In this document: piece after piece, positions 14,794 through 29,870 of the stretch
How the letters are laid out: each line of letters starts with the position of its first letter
Numbering within the stretch: position 1 is the first letter of the stretch
Origin: Tetrahymena elliotti 4EA
Taxonomy: Eukaryota > Ciliophora > Oligohymenophorea > Hymenostomatida > Tetrahymenidae
Assembly: GCA_000231825.2 (NCBI GenBank)
Contig: JH720339.1
Coordinates: 115,890-179,889 of the forward strand
Direction: 5' to 3'
DNA: 64,000 bases
Notes under the pieces: model-generated
The model's input: the letters and a program-made list of their open reading frames with translations, nothing else
The model's database searches: none
What the model was told of the DNA's origin: nothing
Translations under genes and position numbers: made by a program

Positions 14794-15471
14794 CATTAAA
14801 ATCTTATAGATCTTTTCTTTGAATTATAAATTATTAAAAAATTTTATTTTATCAAAAAAATATTCATAGAAATGTTTATTGTTTCAATAGAATTGTGGTT
14901 CAATTTTTATTTTTTTATTCTTTGGAGTATTGTATTTGATAAATTTTAAAATATTTTAAATTCACTTTATCTTTTTTTCAAAATATTTTATATATTTTGT
15001 TAATCTAGGAATTAAATTCCTAAATATGCAGTAATAGAAAATTAATTAAACTTTTTAAATCAATTTTATTATGAGTTATTCATGTTTTTTTATTACTTTT
15101 AGAAATTCTGTGATTCATGATATCTACACACTACTACTCTTTAATTTAAACTAAATCAATTTAAATAAAAAAATGTAACAAAAATTTCTTTTAAAATAGG
15201 AACTTGACTTTGTAAAAGAATGATTATCTTTATTTTCTATCCTTTTTATTAAAGACCATTAAAAATATTGATTGATATCTCTTTGTTAAATTAGAACAAA
15301 TAAAATTTTTAACTGCTATTTAATTAATATCCACAACTCATAATTTAAATATATCCAAGCAAATACTTTTTCAAAAAAGTTGTTATAATTAAAATTCATA
15401 AATAAGCGCAATATAGTAAAATAAGCAATTTATAAATATAGTAAATTTAGTCATAGAAAAGTGCAAATTTT
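14794..15471. other. AT-rich intergenic spacer
   Basis: Spacer between two co-oriented genes, containing poly-T/poly-A tracts only. I saw no additional gene or structured element. Confidence 0.6.
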
Positions 15472-18400
15472 ATGAGCAGACTTTAAGAAAAGAATTATAA
15501 AATTATAGTAGCTATTAAAAACCTGTCTGATTTTGTAAAATAAATTTGATAAAATATTTTAAAAATATTCTAAAACATTATTTTTTAAGATAGTTTTGAG
15601 TAATTTTAACATTTAATATTTTAATATAATTAGGCATTAACGGAAAAAATTGAATGTGTTATCACTTTAGATAAGCAAGAGTAGGTAGTACTCTATCCTT
15701 TCTCTCAAGCCATATTTTTTAACACAGACCACTTGGAGAGAAGCACACCATTTTAATTGCAATTTAGGACATAGAGAGAATAGCTCCCATTTGGAAGTCT
15801 TCCTATTTTAATCCCATAAAACGTTAATGAAAAAGATGAAATAGAAATAGTGAAGTAGTTTTAGTTTGGTCTTCCCACTTCAGATTAAAATTTAAAAGGT
15901 TCCTATTACATCATCATATTAAACAAGCAAGTATTCATGGATAAAAATAATGGAAAACAATCATCAAGTTTAAAAGTAACAATAATTTTTGTAATTGTTG
16001 ATTCTAATAAAAAACTTTAAAAAGGAACAAGTTGATGAGAGGCTTACTACTTTTGGTAATTAATCTAAAGAAAAAGATGAAGGAAAATTGAAATCATAGT
16101 TAAATAATAACTCTTCTTCAGCTATTTAAGGATCTACAAACAAATAAAGAATAGAAAAGAGTCCTTCTAATAAACGTTATTTGTAATCTTTGAAAAGTAA
16201 GTCAAGTACTAATACAGTAGCTTCTACTACTTCATCTTATCTTAAACCAAGTGCCGTTGTTAACAATGAAGCAAATTCATAACCTCCAAGCTAGTATAAT
16301 AGCAATACAAATTCTGGACATAAAAGAAATTCAAGCTCTTCTGGTATTAATACTACTCCTTAAAAAGCAAGCATAACACAATCTTATTTAGTTTAAAATT
16401 CTTACATTCCAGCAAGAAGTAATTCAAACTCTAGATAAAATCCTAGCTCTTCCTCAGCCTAAAAAACTAATTTATCAAACAGTTAAAATATTGGAACATC
16501 TAACACAACTCCATCAAATGGAAAGATAATTTAGGTTAATGAAATAGCAGTAAAAGATCAAAGAAGACAAAGCAAAGATACTACTTAAAGCTAAATAATA
16601 GAATAAGAATAATAACTATAAGACAAAACAAATAATCTCTAAAAATCATCTGGCATTGCTGAAGGTGTAAAATCAGCCACCAACTTTAGAAATGATAATA
16701 AAATGGAAAGATATGAAAAAATTTTCAAATATTCTCCTCCTAAAAATCACTCTCCTTATAGATCTATTTTAAAAAAAGATACAACAAATATATCACCTAT
16801 TGGAAGTGCAAATAAAGAATAACACTAATACTAAATTAGTAGCTCAAATTAATTATCTAATACTTAGTAGTAATAAAATCAAATCCCTAGCTCAAGTAAC
16901 TAAAGTGCTTAAAAAAGTGGAATCTTGAATAGTGCTTAAAAGCCTACTGCAGGTGGTAGTGCTGAAAGATAATCAGATTTTTATACAAATAACATCCATA
17001 CAGCAAGTGGTATTAAGTCTTAAAGAAATAGTGAAAAAAAGCCAGTTTAACAAGAATAAGGAAACAGTTAAAATAGAACTAACCATTTATTAAATAGTGA
17101 AAATCGTAGAAATCAACTAGCTGGAAGTGACAATAAATAGAACTTAAATAATATTTATCAAAGTAACAGCCTTTAAAATACTAGGTATCCAGCTACTTCA
17201 GATTTTGATTCTTAGATTAATAGAGATAAGTAACTCTACTCTTAATCACCAATAGAGTTACCAGATAGTCCTTTAAAGAAGAGAATACAATCTACATCTC
17301 CTCTTCGCTTAAGCAGCTATTAACCAGAAAAAATGTCTCCAGTTAGGTAAATTAAGTCTAAAGTGTTTTTTATATTTTTTAATTTTTTTTTTCATTAGAA
17401 AATCTTCAATTGGAAATATGAAAAAAAGTAATTTAAATAGTACAAGTCCCCTTTCTAAAAGTGGTTATTTGTCACCTGCAGGTAATGGTTTAAACTACTT
17501 GTTGAATTTAGATGGATCTAAGAGGGAATCAAAACATGAAATAGAAAACTTAAAAACAATAATTTATAGCCTTGATGGAAAATTGAAAAATTTGTAATAA
17601 ACTGAAGAAATGAATAGATATTTAACTGAAGAATTGAAAAGAAGTGAAGAAGCTAGGAAAGAATTATAATAAGTTTTGTAACGCTAGGTAGAGATAGAAG
17701 TTGAAAGCAGAACAGATATAGAAAGAAGATTAGCCGAATTGACAAGAGATAAATAAGAAATGCATGCAATAATTATATCTAAAGAAAATGAAATCACATC
17801 TCTTATTAGATAACTTGATTAAATGTCTCATGATTTGAGATAATTAGATAAAGAATATCACAATTTAAAAGTCACTTATTTGTCTTTCGATGAGTTAAAA
17901 CAACAAAATATATTATATCGTGAAGATTTGAATAATTTAATGTCTAAATTAAGAAATTCTACTTTCGATTTTGATGATAGATTTGATAAGCTGTATAAGA
18001 GTATTAATATTTTAGAAGAAGAAAAGGCTCTCCTTTCAAACTAAAAGGCAGATCTCCAAAACAAATTTAGTCAAATTCAACTTGAAAATCAGAATTTACA
18101 TGAATCGAATATTCAAAAGTAGTATGAAATAGATTCCCTTCTTCGTAAACTTTCTCTTTAAACAGCTTATGAAGATGGACTTAGAATAAATAATGCCTAA
18201 GTAAGATTCATTTTTTTTTGAGTATTTAAATAATAAAACATAAAAATTAGGTTGAAGCTTTGAGCATTTAATTAAAAGAAGAACAAAGATAGAAATTAGA
18301 AGCTAGGGAAATGGCAGATAACCTTCATAGATAAATTATGGATTTAAAATTAGAAAGAGAAGAAATAGTTGCAAGATATAAAGAAGACATTAATTTACTA

Positions 18401-19156
18401 AAAAGAACACTAGAAAAATCATAATAAACTATTCATGACTAAAGTGAAGCATTGACTGAGATGTCAAAAGTAACCTTTATGAATAAGCAAGAAAATAATT
18501 AGAATGAGGTTAGAAAATAAATTCTCAATGACTTAGAAGAATAATTAAAAAATGAAAAGAAAAGAGGAGAACGTCTTTCATTAGAATTAAATGAATTAAA
18601 GAAAAGAAGTTATGAATAGTGTGAGCTTTTAGGCACTTAAAATAATGAAATTTCTCAGTTAAAATAAAATATTCGTGAATTGACAAACTTAGTTGATGAA
18701 GGCGAAGAATATGCTTAAAGTCTTAAGTAATTGATTTTTGAATTACGTGAATCACACTCAGATTACATTCCTATCAAAGGAGATCCTATAGACTCTTGCT
18801 TAGCATAATATCTAAATAACTTTAGTGGAGACAAAAGTAAAGCTCGTACATTATTTATTAGGGAGGGTTCTGGAGTTTACTAATTTGGTTCTAAAAAAGT
18901 TTATGTTAAGATTGAGCAAGATAAAATTCTTATCCGTACTGGTGGAGGTTTTATTGGACTAGAAGAGTTCCTTGATCTCTATACTCCATCTGAACTTGAA
19001 AAGTATCATAGAAATGATCCTCTAAAGGTATTAAACCAAAACTATTCTGTAAATAAAAAGTTAACTCAATCTAAATTAGTTAACGAAATTAAAGAAATGT
19101 AAACTGTTCCTCTTCAAAATAACTCTTTTGGCCCCTCATTCTCAAAAATAAAGTGA
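15472..19156 (+). CDS. Coiled-coil protein with C-terminal GAS2-related (GAR) domain
   Basis: Five exons (15472-15534, 15634-15975, 16025-17346, 17399-18200, 18251-19156) join in phase to 1,144 residues. The first ~140 residues form a compact strand-rich segment, possibly C2-like. Residues about 150-590 are a disordered Ser/Asn/Gln-rich linker with many SP/TP sites. Residues about 610-1010 are a long heptad-type coiled coil (Glu/Lys/Leu/Gln-rich). About 1030-1090 match the GAR (GAS2) domain: VYQFGSKKVYVKI, then ILIRTGGGFIGLEEFL, the hallmark 'RxGGGW..L..FL' signature with Phe in place of Trp. Known GAR domains bind microtubules (GAS2, spectraplakins), so a cytoskeletal linker role at cortical or basal-body microtubules is a reasonable inference. 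There is no calponin-homology domain, unlike animal GAS2. It converges on the import receptor at 19893-23083. Confidence 0.85.
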
Positions 19157-19892
19157 GTAATTTAGCTATGGTCTAAAATAAAATTAATTAAAAATAATAT
19201 TAAATAATTAAGAAATAAAATTATGATAAAAAGAAATAATTTAATTAAAATAATAAATATTATTTCCTTTTTTTATCATTTTAGTTTATAAATATAATTT
19301 CTGTTTGTTTTATTCTTTTTCAAATCCTCAACTCGTTATATTATTATATTTAATTGTGTTATTCACACAAACAATTTAATCGGTTAAGAATTAGACTAAT
19401 AAATATACATTAAATTTTAAATAAAAGAAAAGTTGATCAAATTAATTATTCTGTAATTCCTCACTAAGAGCGAAGAAACGAAATACTAGGACTCTCAATT
19501 TTTTTGTTTTTTTTTCTCAGGAAAAATCCACTTCTTCTTGTGAATGACGAGGAGTGAATACTCAAGGACTTACGGTATGTTTTACCACCTTATTTGCGAT
19601 ATTACAACTTAAATAAGATTTTTCAAGCATAAAAATTTTTTGAAATTTGAGCAAAATACTTTGAAAATTAAGAAGTCATATTGCATTAAAATAAAATATA
19701 TCCAATTTTTTATTTAGAAAAGAGATTGAATAAAATGATAAAAAGTGAGAGAAATAAAATAATTAAAGGATTGAATTTTTGGGTGACAAATATAAATTTA
19801 AAGAAATAAACATAAATTTTAAAAACCGATAAATAATTTTTCTATTTTTAATTATCAAATTTGATTTACTTTTATAAAAATACTATTTTATA
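19157..19892. other. Convergent intergenic region with a locally GC-richer island
   Basis: This 736-nt gap separates two convergent genes. Most of it is A/T runs, but about 19455-19620 is clearly less AT-rich than other spacers. It contains a short perfect inverted repeat (GAGTgaatACTC near 19555). On the minus strand a Lys/Arg/Ser-rich reading of about 45 codons, ending at a TGA near 19465, crosses the island but has no start codon. I cannot decide between an unannotated exon and a noncoding RNA. Confidence 0.4.
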
Positions 19893-22800
19893 TCAGTTAT
19901 TTCTACGATAAGATTTCTTAAATCTTTCTCCAACAAGAACAAAGAAATCAGCTATATTATCTTCTGTTTACTCATTCAAAGGTAATTAAATTTAAGATAA
20001 TAAATTAAAGAATTTTTCTTTTTCTTTATTTGTGCAGATATCTTCTTTTATGTTTTAGAATATTGGATAGAAGAAATTTATTGAAGCTTATCCAAAGCAG
20101 GTTATTTATGCAATAAAAATGTCATAAATAAATTGACGTAATTCCTTGCTAGGGACTTGAGAGAGTTCCTAAAATAGCAAAACGTTATATTAAAGAGTGT
20201 ATTGGCTAATTAAAGAATTTTTATAAGGCTCTATAAGATGAGCGAGATGTTAAATCTTTTGAATATGCTTTAAGCTTATTACTTCAAATAGCAATTCCAT
20301 AAGAGCAAAAAGAGCTTTGGCAGCTTCACGGTGCTACAATTAAATTCCAATTTAAATTGAATTTAAAATATCGTTTAAGAATTTGCTTGACAAGAAAATT
20401 GAAGGGAAATACTTCAAGAAGCGACCAACAAAACCATAGAAATCCTCAACAAGATCAGGGTTTTCAGTGAAATCTTCTAAAGTTTTTAAATTACTGAGAG
20501 TTGTTTCTACTAAAGTTTCGAATGCTTATTGTAGGTAGGGTGTAAAAGATTCATGATATTTACTGTTTTAGAAAATTTTAACACATTTCTCAATGATATA
20601 TAGGATACCTGATTGGTAACTATGCTTGAAGAGAATAATAATTTGTTGCAAAAACTCAATGAAAAAGATGTCAAAATCTACATTCATCTTAGTTATAAAT
20701 TGCTTAATGACTGAAATAATATTTTCGATTAAGCTTGTGTAGTTTTTCTTATTTTCCATAATAAATTTAAGTACATCCCAAATTTATTTGAAAATTTATT
20801 AGAGAATATTATGAGGGAAAGCACCTTACTATTCACGTTCTGGCACACATTAAATTATATTTTTAATGGCTTTTAAGGGCTTCTTGAGACTATTTATAAC
20901 TTCCTTATCGTTTTATTATTCGGCAGGAAGTTTTGTATAATTTAAAATATCATTAGCATAAGGGGAGCAGAGACTTATTAGATGAGTGCTGATACATTCA
21001 TCAGTAGCACAAATAGCATGAGAAATACCAGCAATAATATTATAGTTAAACATCATCTTGCTATAAACTTTCTAAATAAATGTTTCAATATTTTTTTAGA
21101 CAAACAAAGGGCAATCTCTGCATAAAACTTCAAATCCACTTTGAGATAAATCAACAATCAAAGGTGTTTCTAAGTGTAAAACTATTAATTCAAAAGCTAT
21201 TCCACAAACTTCTAAATTTTATTAGAGGAAATCTGAACTAGAAATAATTAAATTGAGAATTGTTCTATTTAATCTAATCCATATGTATTATCCTTTAAGA
21301 ACATTTGACAAAATATCAAAAATATGAGTTTTTGAAGTTTCTGAAAAGATTTCTCTGTAATCTTCTTCATCTTCACTATCTCCTAGGCTGCCATCTTCAC
21401 CTTATGGTAATATAGGCTCATTTCTTTTAGCCTTAAAAACTACTTCATTGAGGCATGACAATATACTTTCTAGTTATCTTGCTTTAACTAAAGGATAATT
21501 TTATCCTATTTCTTATAAAATACCATTATTTTGCATTTAGAATGCACAATATCTAATGAATTACTCAGCACCGATTAAATTGCTAATGTATTCAACTAAT
21601 TGTTTCATATGGAATCTTAACTTATTTTTACTTTCAAATTCTTCCTTCATATTGTCTATTTCTTTTGATGTTTTTTCTTAGAAAAGTTCAAATATTTCTT
21701 AATCGTACATAGTTTTTAATATGCAAGTGTTTAGTAAATCTTAAATTAACACAGTATAACGATCAGTCAAAATCTTCTTATGGCTCGCTTCTTTAGTTTT
21801 GATAATTCTCAATAAGAACTCAATCCAAAAATCAGCAAGATCTTCTTCATGTTCAAGAGATTCATATTTTGTTACTTTAAGCATGTTCAAGAGGAATTAT
21901 TCACAAGCTGCGTCTATTTGATCTGGGTTCAAGAACTAAGAAATAGCACGTAAACCAAATTTTGAGAATACCAATGAATAATTTTATACACATTCGTAGT
22001 CTTCATCTTTGTAAGCACGTTCACAATCAGCAAAATAATTAAAGACAAAAGATGCAATATGTAAGAAGAGGTCTTTATGCTCAAGCTATTCTTTTTCTGT
22101 TTTTAACTAGCGAAGAGCTGCAACGATTGTTTTAGCACTATATTTTTATAATGTATCATTACTCATACTTCTCAAAGCTAAATTAAAGACAGCATGGTTT
22201 TTTAGAACAGATAAGATAGAAGAATTTGTCTTAAAGTCTACCCAGTTAGCCATAATTTTAAGTAAAGAATATTAGCTTTTTTCATTAATATTTTAACTTT
22301 ATGCAATTAAATTTAACTCTTCGACTACTCTTTTTTGCAAGTTCTCCTTAAAATAAAACACCTATTTTTATAAAAAAGTAAAAAAATTATAAATTATTCT
22401 TGATATGCTATTGTCGTTTCAAGTGAAACTTGTGCTAGCTAGTAAGTTACTAAAGTCAAATATGCTAAAATATTATAAACTTAAAAAAATTTATCTATAC
22501 TTTGTTTATAATTGAAAAACTTGGTTTTGATCCCTAAAAATTTTTAAATGCTATGGTTATAAATTTTAATTCAATAATTTACCATTTTTTCTCTATGTTC
22601 TTCATCAATTACAATAGTTGAGCTGTAAACATTATCTGGGAGATACTCATATATTAAGAATATATAGTTTTACATAGAAGGATCTTAATAAAAGTTAGAT
22701 TTCATGAACTCAATAAAGTCAGGCCATCTTTCATACATGTGAAGATAGCAAAATATAAAGGCATCTACTAGAGAAGATTAAATTCCTCTAGATCCTTCCT

Positions 22801-23083
22801 TATGGAGTTAGATAATTCTCATCAATTTGGAGGGGAGTTCTTGCTATTCTTAAGGAGAAAGTTAGGCAAAGTCATACTCCATTTTAGATTTCAATATTTT
22901 AGCAGCTAAGACATAAACATCCTATTAAAAACTTCCAAAAGGAATTTCTAATATTTGAATACTAAGAAGCCAAGATTCTTTTGTTCTCTCAACTCTTTTT
23001 AAATATGCATCTGCTTCATTAATCTATTCAGATTTGCTTTAAGGATTTACAAAAACTCCTATTGCTTATATTAACTATTCCAT
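19893..23083 (-). CDS. Importin-13/transportin-3-type nuclear import receptor (karyopherin-beta, 989 aa)
   Basis: On the minus strand, exon 1 (23083-22583), one intron of 221 nt (22362-22582) and a long exon 2 down to the TGA at 19893 give 989 codons, close to the usual 920-1,000 residues of this family. The protein is helical throughout, as expected for HEAT repeats. The N-terminal third contains ILKSKMEYDFAQLS, a segment like the Xpo1/importin-beta N-terminal region (cf. TNPO3 'KMKIQTSFYELP'). The C-terminal half has PDLVEDFYGFVGRFL, FLSSKFLNDIL and QHREAAKALFALMELL, which line up with the TNPO3/IPO13 series 'DDLFRL..RF', 'LLSS' and 'DHRDAN..VM.FL'. Relatives import SR proteins and other cargo in a RanGTP-dependent way. 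Gene orientation is divergent from the gene at 24029. Assignment to TNPO3 versus IPO13 is not possible by eye. Confidence 0.85.
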
Positions 23084-24028
23084 AATTATTCCTATTTTTT
23101 TTTTGCACAAATCAATCTAATTGTTGTTCTTTTTTTAGTTTAAATTTAATTAAATGTATCTATTATAATTGATTTAATATCTTTTTTTTCGCACTTTTTT
23201 TATAGTTATTATTTGTCTTATCTTATTAAAATTGATGAAAAATCTTAGCTTAGGTGATAGCAAAATTTTAAATGAAATTTCATTAGCAAAATCTAAAATT
23301 TTTATTAGCTAAATAATAAAGTTTAAGTATATTCATAGACCTACTAACTAACACATCTAAAATAGAATTTCTCATAGACAGTATTTTTTAATAATTGATA
23401 TTTTATTTTGTTTCTGAATGATTATAATAAATGTGAGATATAAAAATGGTCAAAAATATTGATAATTAAATAAAAAATTAAAGCTTTTTTTAAGATTTAA
23501 TAAATTTCTTTTATTTGAAATTTTTATTTCTTTCTTCACCATAACATTTTTTGTTTGTAATTATTACAAAATTATTTAATCTTCAATAAGTATTTAAAAT
23601 AATTTTCTTTCGTTTCCTTGAACTACTTGATTAAAAGTAAATGAGTTAATTATTTTCTTCAATTAGTTAATTAAATATAAATGAATAGACATTCTCTATT
23701 TATTTTTAGTAAACAAAAAGTTAGAAATTTTAGTTAAAAAGAAAAAAAAAGAAACAAATTTACAAATTTCTTTGTATAATTGAATTTTAGGATGAAAATA
23801 TGTAAATTATTTTATTCAAATTTTTTGTTTTTTTAGAATATTTACTAACTATTTTAGACAAACAAAGATAAGATTGTTCAAACATTGGAATCTATACTTT
23901 ATTTTTGGTTGTAAGGATAGGAAAAATTGATTTATAAATTGCATATATTATTCTTAGATGTTAGTATATTTAGAAATTTAGAATTAATTAATAGAGAAAA
24001 AAAAATAAAAGAGGATAACTAAAAAGAT
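23084..24028. other. Divergent intergenic spacer (putative bidirectional promoter region)
   Basis: About 0.95 kb between two divergently oriented start codons, with very AT-rich homopolymer tracts. It must hold the promoters of both genes, but no recognisable element stands out. Confidence 0.55.
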
Positions 24029-25666
24029 ATGCAAAAACAAATTGATTACTAGGTAAAATATTTTATACTCAACCAAGAATTAAATAAAGAATTTATTTAA
24101 ATAGGATATAAGGGATATCTATAATAAAAATGTGCAGTAAAACCAAAATATGTAAATGTTTAAAAAAACTTTATTTAATTATAATTACATCTAAAAATAA
24201 TAATAGAGATGCTTGCTAATCCATCTTAAATATAAAAAACTATTTATTGAATACCAAGAGTGAAGTCACTAATTCCGAATTAGCAAAGAATTTTGATAAA
24301 ATTTAAGAAAATATGGAAAAAGATCTTGAGCTGAAACAAAGAACAACAAAAAATATTGAATTAATATCTTAGAACAAAGTGTACCCTAATCATGTTAAGA
24401 AAGCTAAAAAAATAGATGGTCTCATACCTCCACCAATATAAGAATAAGGATCATAAAATAATTCTAATAACAATACTTGGAATAATAGATTATCTCTTTT
24501 TTTAAGATTATTAAGATAATTCCTTAATGATAATGGTTGCGAACTTAAAGTTGTTTTAAATTAAAGTGAATTATAGTAATAATAAGAAGTGCATGTATTA
24601 GCTTCTAAATTATTAACATTAAACGACTAAACAAATTTTAAATATTGTGTGACTTTTAAAAATTTCAAGTATACATTCCAGCAGCTAAACACTCAAACAG
24701 TAGAAATGAAAAATGAAATCAATTATATTTGTGATTTAATCTAATGGTCGGTGGTTGGAGTTACTTAAATTTAAAATAAGGAAAAGGTTGATATTATCAA
24801 CATATGCTAATCTCCTAATTCATAAAATGACTTAGAGGTACATTTTGTATTACTTGAAGGTAAAATATTATAAAATCATTTTAAATAATTAATCAAATGA
24901 ATAAATAATAAAAGACGATATTTCACTGAGTGCACAGACAATAAATTTTGATGCATTAAGCAATCAAATTTAAAATACTGTTAAAAATGGTATATGTAAC
25001 AATATCGAAGTATGCTCTAAAAAAGTAACAAAAATAATTACTGTAACTTATAATTATTTTTTGAGAGAGTACTCTAGAGGATGGGAAAATATAGCAATGA
25101 CACATGATTACAGAGGTAAATGTTTCTTATCAAAATGTTTTATAGAAATATATTTAAAAATGATCTTAATAATAGGAATTAAAAATGGATAAAAATAGGA
25201 ATACTATTTTCCTTTTAGTTGGTTTGGCTTTGCAGTTGATGTTTAATCTTTAGATGAAAATGACACAAATTGGCTTTCTATGGAAGAAGGAAATCTTAAA
25301 TCATGGGCAGTTGGCTATTTACCAGCAAATTTAACTCCCTTATCTAATCAAGATAGGTTAAAATACTCTGATATAAAAGACAGATTCACAAATTCGTAGA
25401 TTGGAAGCGCAATAACAATTTATCGTGATCCTAAGGAAATGGAAGAAAAATGCTCAGTGATATAAGACCCCATTTCAAAGTAAAAGCTTTCAAATAGAAT
25501 TATTTTTAAATTAATTATTTTTTTTTTTAGATTAAAATACAAAATTGGTTATCTCTGTAGAGTAAATATAGATACTCTTAAATGTCCTGCTGATAACTAA
25601 AACATTTATGTAGTTAACAAATTAAATGAAATTCGTATTTACAGATTACTTTTAAAATAAATCTGA
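24029..25666 (+). CDS. Ciliate-type protein with C-terminal module resembling an ADP-ribosyltransferase fold
   Basis: Six exons (24029-24052, 24105-24151, 24207-24859, 24915-25115, 25176-25479, 25531-25666) fit in phase to 454 residues. The N-terminal ~230 residues are polar, with an Asn/Gln-rich stretch and no domain I recognise. From about residue 285 the sequence follows a pattern I associate with many ciliate proteins: RGWENIAMTHDYRG, FPFSWFGFAVDV, SWAVGY, GSAITIYRDPKEMEEKCSV, YKIGYLCRVN, NIYVVNKLNEIRIYRLLLK. In relatives the corresponding positions read 'W.GYHG(T)', 'G.GIY.SP....A..Y' and 'YWVVN..DIRPY', which suggests a PARP/ART-like beta core. Here the 'YHGT'-type residues are replaced (AVGYLPANL), so activity is doubtful. 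The first two tiny exons and the start are the weakest part of the model. Confidence 0.65.
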
Positions 25667-25841
25667 TATTTTAAATGATTTATGTTTAATTTATTTCTTT
25701 GTTTTTGTGGAAATTCAAAAATATATTATTTTTCTTAATTTGGCAATCAAATTTTTTTTTTTAATTTTAAAAATAATTTACATCAAAACTAGTTAAAATA
25801 ATCAAAAAATTTGAGAAGATAAAATTTAATTAATTCAGTAA

Positions 25842-26089
25842 ATGTCAAAAGTTATGTAAGAAACAATTGTAAATCCAATTTCATTTCTTTCTTTCTAATT
25901 AGTTAGAATAGCAAATCTAAAGAATATCTAGATCTTATTAATGAGAAGAATTTTGAAAAAAAGCTTTTTTTTATATCAAAAGATAGTAAGCTGATTATTA
26001 AGAGTCTCTAAAAACATTAGAAATAATTTTGTGCATCGTAAAAAGGAATTTTAAGTAACAAATAGTTAACCAATCAATAAAGATAATGA
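25842..26089 (+). CDS. Possible small two-exon gene (66 aa, hypothetical)
   Basis: An ATG at 25842, a short intron (25856-25902, GTAAG...TTAG) and an exon ending at TGA 26087-26089 give 66 codons in phase. The predicted peptide is Lys/Ser/Leu-rich (for example KEYLDLINEKNFEKKLFF) and looks less random than the surrounding spacer. It has no recognised domain, signal peptide or TM segment. In such AT-rich DNA with a single stop codon, an ORF of this size can occur by chance. Confidence 0.3.
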
Positions 26090-26436
26090 ACAAATAATAA
26101 ACATCAAAATAAATTTAGTGAAAGAAATTGTATTTTAATAAATTATGTTCTATTAAAGATACTAATCAAATAGCAAATATTTTAGCAAAATCAAGAATTA
26201 CAAAATAAATTTAGTTTTTTATGATATTGCAAAAAGGTTTATTTATTTAATATTTTAAGAGACTAGAAACTATAACTAAACTGCTAACTAATTGATTAAC
26301 TATGAATATTTTAAGATGAATTCAAAAATATAATTTTTATTTCCAATAATTAATAAATATTTAATATTTAAACTTGTAAATTTTATATAATAAAAGACTT
26401 TCTTTAAAATTTTTTAAATTTGTCTAGAAAAATAAC
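26090..26436. other. AT-rich convergent spacer
   Basis: The 3' flank of the kinase gene on the minus strand. It holds A/T runs and nothing else recognisable. Confidence 0.55.
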
Positions 26437-28284
<1,848 letters not shown>

Positions 28285-29870
28285 TTAAAATTGTTTAAAT
28301 TAAGATATATATTTGCTTTTGTTATATTTATTAGATTGATCTTCTATTAGTTTATGATTCCTAATAATTTAATGCTAATTTTTTTGAAATTTTTATGATT
28401 AAAATTATTATGACAAACGTCAATCACATGATATTTTAAATTACAAATGTATATCAGTCAATTAACAAAAACCAGCAAAGTTTTGCAAATTTTAAGTAAT
28501 TGGCATGAATAAATATTATAAATATTAAAATCAATTAACTTATTGATAAAATTATTAATTTTGCGGAGATATTCCCTGCAATTTATCTATCTCTTTACCT
28601 TTCACTAATAACCTTTCTGTTTACATGTGAAATTTAGTTTTTCCAAATACCACATATTCAGAAAATAGAGCAAAGTATCTTTTGCTAATCACTACCATCA
28701 TTCATTTAGCAATTTGCTACAAATTACATTTAAATTTAAGTGTATTTTCTAACATAATATTAATGTAAACTTAATTATTTTATTTAGTTTACTCAAACTA
28801 TTTATTCTCTCTAAACATCCTATTTTTAATAAATTCCATATTGAAAAGTCAACAAATGGCTCAAAAATACTTTCTTTTTTATTTTTTGATATATTTTTTC
28901 AAAATAAGAGAGAATAATTACATCTGTAAATTTTCTATTCCTAATTTTAAGTAAGTCCTTAGTAATACTAGTTAAAATGTTAGCATACCAAAAATAAAAT
29001 TGTATTTTTGATATTAAATTAAAAAAGTTTCTAATCTTATTAATTTTTTAATCTAAACCAATTTCTTCTAACCTCTTCCAATAAATAATTATGTACATCA
29101 TATCATGAGATTACAAAAAACTTTATCTAATAGTTTTTAGTTTTTGTTTTCTGATTAATAATTTTTAAGAAAAATCATTAATTAATACAAATTTAAAAAT
29201 CAACACAAAATTTCTTTACTATTAATATAAACTATGAAACCACAAATTAAATACCTACTATTTTGTTCCCCACAAAAAAAATTTATTTAAAATATTTGAA
29301 ATTTTTAATATTTCACATAAAATTCTGATGGTTCAAATAGAAGAGAAATTATAGTAGGATAATTAGAAATTATAAATTTATTTTCTTTATTTTGTAGATA
29401 TTATTTCTGATGCAAATAATAATAAAAGAAGAAAAGTTGAATTTAAAGTAATACATTTAAATATCTATCTATTTAAAAACGAATAATCAATAGCTAGATT
29501 GTTAATTAATTTAAAAATTTTTGTTATAGAAGCATTTTATATGGCAATTAAAACATCCTACGAAATTACATTTTATGCTGGGTTATTTTCAAATAAATTT
29601 ATTGGACAACCATTTTTTGATAAAAAAACAGAAATATTTTATCCAAAAAAGAATTTTTTTTTAAGTATTTTTAATTAAACCAAAAATAATTATAAAAAAT
29701 AGATCTCTAAAGAAATTAAGTTATTTAAGTTTTAATAATTATTCTTATATTCTACCTAATAAAATTGATAGAATTTTGTGAAATCAAGTAGATTAGATAT
29801 CATTTTTTTTCTAAAATTCGAAAATTAGGAGAAGAGACTTGGTTAATACATCTTTGAGAATTATAATTGA
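28285..29870. other. Divergent intergenic spacer
   Basis: 1.6 kb between two divergent start codons. It is very AT-rich with long A and T tracts. I found no conserved coding segment or RNA gene. Confidence 0.5.

Noticed and set aside
25116..25175. In-frame reading of 60 nt inside the ART-like gene
   Set aside because: It stays open, but begins GTAAATG and ends AATAG; removing it restores the conserved spacing, so it is treated as an intron.
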